A stretch of 6,705 nt of DNA from Oscillospiraceae bacterium (GTDB lineage Bacteria > Bacillota > Clostridia > Oscillospirales > Acutalibacteraceae). This document shows, piece by piece, positions 4,837-6,705 of the stretch (position 1 is the stretch's first letter; each line of letters opens with the position of its first letter). The stretch is from NCBI GenBank assembly GCA_029013165.1, contig JAQXMV010000209.1:1-6705 (forward strand). Direction: 5' to 3'. The position numbers and the translations under genes were made by a program. The notes under the pieces are model-generated. The model was not told the DNA's origin. It ran no database searches and worked only from the letters and a program-made list of their open reading frames with translations.

Positions 4837-5727
4837 ATGGAAAGAAAGCCTATTTTCACAGGAGCCGCTTCGGCGCTCATCACCCCCCTCAATGAGCAGG
4901 GAGTGGATTATCCCAAGTTTAAGAAGGTCATCGACTGGCAAATCGAAAAGGGCATCAGCGCCCTTGTTATCGCCGGTACATCGGGCGAAGCCTCGACCCT
5001 CACCGATGAGGAGCACCGTCAGGTGCTGAAGTTTGCCGTTGACACCGTGGCAGGCAGGGTTCCTGTCATTGCCGGCACCGGCTCCAACGACACGGCATAC
5101 GCCATTGACCTGACAAAATACGCCTGCGAGATCGGCTGTGACGCTATGCTGGTTGTCACGCCCTATTACAATAAGGCCACACAGAACGGTCTGATCAAGA
5201 TGTTCACGGCCATTGCCGACGCCAGCACAAAGCCCATCATTCTTTATAATGTTCCCTCCAGAACCGGCGTCAATATTGAGCCGGCTACTTATGCTGCCCT
5301 TGCGGAGCACCCGATGATTCAGGGCATCAAGGAGGCCAACGGCAACATCGAAAAGATCGTGGAGACCATGGCTCTTTGCGGCGATAAGTTAGATCTTTAC
5401 AGCGGCAATGACGATCAGGTCATTCCTCTGCTCTCTGTTGGCGGCAAGGGCGTTATCTCTGTTCTCTCCAATGTGATGCCCACGGAAACCGTGGAAATGT
5501 GCAATAAGTTCTTTGCCGGAGACATCAAGGGTGCGGCCAAAATGCAGTTTGATATGCTGGGTCTGATCAAGGCCCTCTTCAGTGAGGTCAATCCCATTCC
5601 CGTCAAAGCCGCCATGGCCGCCATGGGCTTCTGTGACGATTATGTCAGACTGCCTCTGACTCCCATGGAGGAGGCACACAAGGCCGTTCTTCTCCAAAAG
5701 ATGCGTGAGCAGGGACTGAATGTGTAA
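4837..5727 (+). CDS. dapA: 4-hydroxy-tetrahydrodipicolinate synthase (dihydrodipicolinate synthase)
   Basis: DapA condenses pyruvate with aspartate semialdehyde, the first committed step to diaminopimelate and lysine, in the cytoplasm. The 296 residues are the normal length of this TIM-barrel family. Visible marks are AGTSGEASTL at 46-55, TPYYNK at 108-113, YNVPSRTG at 137-144 and GIKEANG at 163-169. Lys165 is the Schiff-base lysine, and Thr48, Tyr137 and Arg142 match E. coli T44, Y133 and R138. Ser49 replaces T45, a mild change. At the lysine feedback site, E. coli H53 and E84 become Asp57 and Tyr88, while H56, N80 and Y106 are kept (His60, Asn84, Tyr110). This suggests weak or no lysine inhibition, as in several Gram-positive enzymes. 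The gene is first in a dapA-dapB operon, 15 nt from dapB, under the lysine riboswitch. Related aldolases (NanA, KDG aldolase) are unlikely given the riboswitch, dapB and motif set. Confidence 0.96.
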   Translation: MERKPIFTGAASALITPLNEQGVDYPKFKKVIDWQIEKGISALVIAGTSGEASTLTDEEHRQVLKFAVDTVAGRVPVIAGTGSNDTAYAIDLTKYACEIGCDAMLVVTPYYNKATQNGLIKMFTAIADASTKPIILYNVPSRTGVNIEPATYAALAEHPMIQGIKEANGNIEKIVETMALCGDKLDLYSGNDDQVIPLLSVGGKGVISVLSNVMPTETVEMCNKFFAGDIKGAAKMQFDMLGLIKALFSEVNPIPVKAAMAAMGFCDDYVRLPLTPMEEAHKAVLLQKMREQGLNV

Positions 5728-5733
5728 GAGGTG
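5728..5733 (+). promoter_or_regulatory. Ribosome binding site deciding the dapB start
   Basis: GAGGTG lies 9 nt before ATG 5743 and directly after the dapA stop. The in-frame GTG at 5731 is itself part of this site, so the longer reading that begins there is not the real start. Confidence 0.8.
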
Positions 5734-5742
5734 ACCCGGGAA

Positions 5743-6483
5743 ATGAAAATCATCATAAACGGTGCAGGCGGAAGAATGGGTAAGGCCCTCTCCGGTATCA
5801 TCGAAGCCGGTGCGGCACATCAGATTGCCGCCCTGTGCAGCATGGAGTTCACCACTGACGAGAGCAGGAATATTTATGCTTCGATCCATGAATTCAGCGG
5901 TGAAGCCGACTGTATTATTGATTTCTCCAATCACTGCGCCACCAAGGACATCACCGAATATGCGGTGAAAAGGGGGCTGCCCATCGTTATCGCCACCACC
6001 GGTCAGACGCCTCAGGAGCTGGAAATGATCCGCCACGCTGCCGAAAGCATACCGGTATTCTATTCGCAGAATATGTCTCTGGGTGTTGCCATCATGTCTT
6101 GCCTTGCCAAGATCGTTACCAAGGCTTTGCCCGAGGCGGATATCGAAATTATCGAAAAACACCATAATCAGAAGTTAGATGTTCCCAGCGGAACGGCGAT
6201 TCTTCTTGCCGACAGCATACGCAGTGTCAGACCCGAGAGCGAATATGTCGTCGGCCGCCATGAGAACGGCAAGAGAACCAAGCAGGAAATCGGTATCCAT
6301 TCCCTGCGAATGGGCTCCGAGGTCGGAACCCATGAGATCATTTTTGCTCTGGGATCTCAGGTGATCACCCTCAAGCATGAAGCCGAGAACCGAAACCTTT
6401 TCGCTGAGGGCGCAGTTTCTGCGGCAGAATTTCTTGTCCGTCAGGAAAAGGGCTTTTACAATATGGACAATATACTGGAATAA
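5743..6483 (+). CDS. dapB: 4-hydroxy-tetrahydrodipicolinate reductase
   Basis: DapB reduces the DapA product to tetrahydrodipicolinate with NAD(P)H, the second step of the pathway. From ATG 5743 the protein has 246 residues, within the usual 240-275. The N-terminus MKIIINGAGGRMG carries the Rossmann nucleotide loop (6-13). IDFSNHCAT at 59-67 and VIATTGQT at 82-89 follow, as in the family. EIIEKHHNQKLDVPSGTA at 135-152 holds the catalytic and substrate-binding residues (His140, His141, Lys144 and the PSGTA loop). SLRMGSEVGTHEIIF at 187-201 belongs to the C-terminal dimerisation and substrate domain. The reading frame is intact. It is the second gene of the dapAB operon and shares its lysine riboswitch. 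The product sits at the branch between lysine/peptidoglycan diaminopimelate and, in spore formers, dipicolinate supply from the adjoining intermediate. Confidence 0.97.
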   Translation: MKIIINGAGGRMGKALSGIIEAGAAHQIAALCSMEFTTDESRNIYASIHEFSGEADCIIDFSNHCATKDITEYAVKRGLPIVIATTGQTPQELEMIRHAAESIPVFYSQNMSLGVAIMSCLAKIVTKALPEADIEIIEKHHNQKLDVPSGTAILLADSIRSVRPESEYVVGRHENGKRTKQEIGIHSLRMGSEVGTHEIIFALGSQVITLKHEAENRNLFAEGAVSAAEFLVRQEKGFYNMDNILE

Positions 6484-6492
6484 ATTTTGTTT

Positions 6493-6516
6493 GCGCGGCA
6501 GCCTCGTCTGCCGCGC
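6493..6516 (+). repeat. Perfect 9-bp hairpin just after dapB
   Basis: GCGCGGCAG / CTGCCGCGC with a 6-nt loop starts 9 nt after the dapB stop. It is followed by TCATACTG and not by T, so it is not a standard terminator on the plus strand, and on the minus strand it is followed by AAAC. It may stabilise the 3' end of dapAB mRNA or terminate without a U-tract. Confidence 0.7.
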
Positions 6517-6531
6517 TCATACTGTCGATAA

Positions 6532-6547
6532 ATGCGCCCGAGCGCAT
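6532..6547. repeat. Small perfect hairpin ATGCGC-CCGA-GCGCAT
   Basis: A 6-bp perfect inverted repeat with a tetraloop, 15 nt after the previous hairpin. No T-run follows. Its meaning is unknown; it is listed as part of the hairpin series downstream of dapB. Confidence 0.55.
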
Positions 6548-6595
6548 AGTGATGTCTATCCTAAAAAATTGTATAAATGAAGATTCTGCTTTCAA

Positions 6596-6657
6596 AAGCA
6601 TTTCAGCTCCATGGTATCGAACCATGGAGCTGAAAGTTTCTATGCTTGCTGTTTTTT
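6596..6657 (+). terminator. Long hairpin with T-run, candidate terminator of dapAB
   Basis: A 14-bp perfect stem TTCAGCTCCATGGT (6602-6615) / ACCATGGAGCTGAA (6621-6634) closes a 5-nt loop. AAGCAT (6596-6601) and ATGCTT (6642-6647) extend it by 6 bp across a 7-nt bulge on the 3' side. Six T (6652-6657) follow after four bases. It is the only structure after dapB with a T-run, so it is the best terminator candidate, though the bulge is unusual. Confidence 0.5.
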
Positions 6658-6660
6658 CTC

Positions 6661-6678
6661 GGCAGTCTGCAGACTGCC
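6661..6678. repeat. 18-bp perfect palindrome
   Basis: GGCAGTCTGCAGACTGCC reads the same on both strands. As RNA it could form a 7-bp stem with a TGCA loop; as DNA it could bind a dimeric regulator. It follows the T-run of the preceding hairpin by three bases, and no T-run follows it on either strand. No gene is visible from here to the window end. Confidence 0.6.
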
Positions 6679-6705
6679 AATAAAAGAATCAATCCTCGAA
6701 AGCCT

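Noticed and set aside
4551..4895. Small plus-strand frames across the dapA leader
   Set aside because: They run through the conserved lysine aptamer and terminator; the sequence is constrained as RNA, and the products look random.
4642..5310. Minus-strand frame of 222 codons opposite the riboswitch and dapA
   Set aside because: It is antisense to the catalytic core of DapA and spans the leader; no independent evidence for it.
5389..6165. Minus-strand frame of 258 codons opposite dapA and dapB
   Set aside because: It is long but spans two well-identified genes on the other strand; its His/Gly/Asp-rich product is typical of antisense shadows.

Overview
The window looks like chromosomal DNA from an endospore-forming member of the Clostridia. 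It carries two sporulation/germination genes (gpr, spoIIP), Gram-positive style ribosome binding sites, extended -10 sigma-A promoters and a lysine riboswitch. A BspA-type leucine-rich-repeat surface protein with Ig-like and fibronectin III domains, together with moderate GC content, suggests a gut Oscillospirales/Ruminococcaceae-like organism. That placement is inference; there is no rRNA or other phylogenetic marker beyond rpsT.

Layout. Positions 1-1228 (minus strand) hold the N-terminal 409 residues of a secreted surface protein whose C-terminus lies outside the window. It has its own promoter (1278-1306). Upstream on the same strand is rpsT (ribosomal protein S20, 1505-1765), closed by a clear intrinsic terminator (1451-1480) and preceded by one strong and one weaker promoter candidate. 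Divergent from rpsT, the plus strand carries gpr (1922-2806), spoIIP (2937-4103) and a small unrecognised membrane-anchored protein gene (4100-4417) that overlaps spoIIP by ATGA. A perfect -35 promoter (4472-4500) then drives a long leader with a lysine riboswitch aptamer (about 4517-4689) and an intrinsic terminator (4739-4769). The leader precedes dapA (4837-5727) and dapB (5743-6483). The last 220 bases contain no gene but hold a row of four inverted repeats.

How the parts work together. GPR degrades the DNA-protecting small acid-soluble proteins at germination, and SpoIIP is the cell-wall hydrolase of engulfment, so this is a sporulation cluster in the rpsT-gpr-spoIIP order known from Firmicutes. 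DapA and DapB make tetrahydrodipicolinate for lysine and diaminopimelate, and their dihydrodipicolinate-level intermediate also feeds spore dipicolinate. Their transcription should be shut off by lysine through the riboswitch. The switch logic can be read directly: ATCGGG occurs both in the 3' strand of the aptamer P1 helix and in the terminator's 3' arm, so one segment (4742-4747) can pair with either. DapA has lost two residues of the E. coli lysine feedback site, which would leave the riboswitch as the main lysine control.

I do not see a wholly new system such as a defence island, CRISPR array or mobile element. The least explained items are the small gene after spoIIP and the hairpin cluster after dapB.
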